Below are positions 59,367 to 59,927 of a DNA stretch of 59,927 nucleotides, piece after piece. The position numbers and the translations under genes were made by a program. Source of the stretch: Planctomycetaceae bacterium (GTDB lineage Bacteria > Planctomycetota > Planctomycetia > Pirellulales > Pirellulaceae); NCBI GenBank assembly GCA_002724245.1, contig PBOG01000070.1, positions 7,913-67,839 on the forward strand, read 5' to 3'. The notes beneath the pieces are model-generated. The model worked only from the letters and a program-made list of their open reading frames with translations. It was not told the DNA's origin and ran no database searches. The stretch's first letter is position 1. Every line of letters starts with the position of its first letter.

Positions 59367-59927
59367 TCAGCCCGGTTTGCGGGCGATGAGTGGAACCCGC
59401 GTAAGCCAGGCGGGGAAATGTTTCCAGCGGAGAGAGGTTGGTGACAGTTCACCACCTTCCTCGCGGATCACTTCTTGAATACGTGCCAGCGGTATGTTCC
59501 GGTATTGGTACCGCCAGGAGACAAAACGACCCGTTAAGGTTTCGTTCATTTCCAGGTTGAGCAGGATCCCGCCCGGTGCCAGCAATTGCATCAATTGGCG
59601 CAGGCTCTGTTCGGTATTCTCTGAATACCCGACAACGCCTCCCAGGCAGATCAGGTTGTAGTCATTGTCTACGAGGGTGTGTGGAGTGCCGTCCAGTGTC
59701 GTCGCCTGTTTGGGGGTGGTGATGTTGGAGACGCTGGCCAGGATCCGATCAACTGGCAGACCACGGTGGGTGGCATTCGCCAGGGTGGTGTGCAGGAAAT
59801 TGGGTTCCAGATCGGTGACGTGTAATTCGGCTTGAGGCCAACGTTGCAGAAAATGGAGGCCCAGCAAGCCGGTGCCGCAACCTGCATCCAGTATGCAGCA
59901 TGCGGGTGGCGTGTTGATGTCGAGCGT
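59367..59927 (-). CDS. SAM-dependent class I methyltransferase (N-terminus off the window)
   Basis: The visible 186 codons lack a start, because the frame continues past the window end. Motif I is DAGCGTGLLGLHFL, followed by the acidic loop VTDLEPNFLHTTL, the motif-IV-like LICLGGVVGYSENTE, and LLAPGGILLNLEMNET. These are Rossmann-fold methyltransferase features. The C-terminal part (LARIQEVIREEGGELSPTSLRWKHFPAWLTRVPLIARKPG) is intact and ends in TGA. The substrate is unknown. The relation to the dioxygenase gene, 104 bases away on the same strand, is uncertain. Confidence 0.88.
   Translation of the reverse strand, partial: TLDINTPPACCILDAGCGTGLLGLHFLQRWPQAELHVTDLEPNFLHTTLANATHRGLPVDRILASVSNITTPKQATTLDGTPHTLVDNDYNLICLGGVVGYSENTEQSLRQLMQLLAPGGILLNLEMNETLTGRFVSWRYQYRNIPLARIQEVIREEGGELSPTSLRWKHFPAWLTRVPLIARKPG

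Noticed and set aside
1-59927. CRISPR array, insertion sequence, tRNA, rRNA
   Set aside because: No regularly spaced repeats, transposase motifs with terminal repeats, or tRNA/rRNA-like sequence were noticed. A tRNA could still be missed by eye.

Overview
The window looks like a piece of a Planctomycetota chromosome, probably from the Pirellulales or Planctomycetales side of the phylum. The basis is its gene families: three PSCyt1/PSCyt2/PSD1 (DUF1549/DUF1553) cytochrome-like proteins, each followed by a DUF1501 Tat protein; a PVC-type dehydrogenase with an SGNH domain; a cupredoxin/HEAT/CxxCH protein; two formylglycine sulfatases; a CotH kinase; and a squalene-cyclase-like pseudogene with a CxxCH motif. 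Coding density is moderate, most products carry export signals, and no transcription regulator, transposase, tRNA, rRNA or CRISPR array was seen.

Layout. 1-3021 (minus) is a compact pqqABCDE operon for pyrroloquinoline quinone, with pqqE cut by the window edge. It includes a 47-residue PqqA and has a plausible promoter and leader hairpin at 3074-3148. 3566-5771 (plus) holds two glycosyltransferases. 5807-7522 (minus) is an unrecognised secreted glycosidase-like protein. 7742-13664 (plus) is the first PSCyt/DUF1501 pair plus a small membrane protein and a gluzincin-type metallopeptidase. 13754-17434 (minus) encodes an EF-hand protein, a CBM9-like/PKD protein and a BNR-repeat protein. 17638-22391 holds an esterase, an NHL propeller, a PhoD-like phosphatase and a phosphodiester glycosidase (NAGPA-like). 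22445-26379 (minus) is the second PSCyt/DUF1501 pair, divergent from a ceramidase-like hydrolase and a CotH protein (26628-29491, plus).

29523-36902 (minus) is a tripartite efflux-type operon: outer-membrane factor, two tandem paralogous HlyD adaptors and a MacB-type permease, with no ATP-binding subunit present. 37259-41934 (minus) is a PVC-type dehydrogenase followed by its probable electron-transfer partner. 42286-50405 is mixed: purple-acid-phosphatase-like protein, TVP38 membrane protein, the decayed cyclase, a Dabb protein, a lipocalin-like protein, a PQQ-type propeller and a one-TM protein. 50698-55418 (plus) is the third PSCyt/DUF1501 pair. 55590-58540 (minus) is a translationally coupled sulfatase pair, followed by an intradiol dioxygenase and a truncated methyltransferase.

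Taken together, the exported hydrolases, sulfatases, carbohydrate-binding proteins and c-type-cytochrome modules suggest breakdown of complex, partly sulfated glycans and glycoconjugates outside the cytoplasm. That reading is inference from family membership. All domain calls come from reading translated sequence by eye and no database search was run. The observations I would check first are the long PqqA precursor, the efflux operon without an ATPase, and the decayed cyclase gene.
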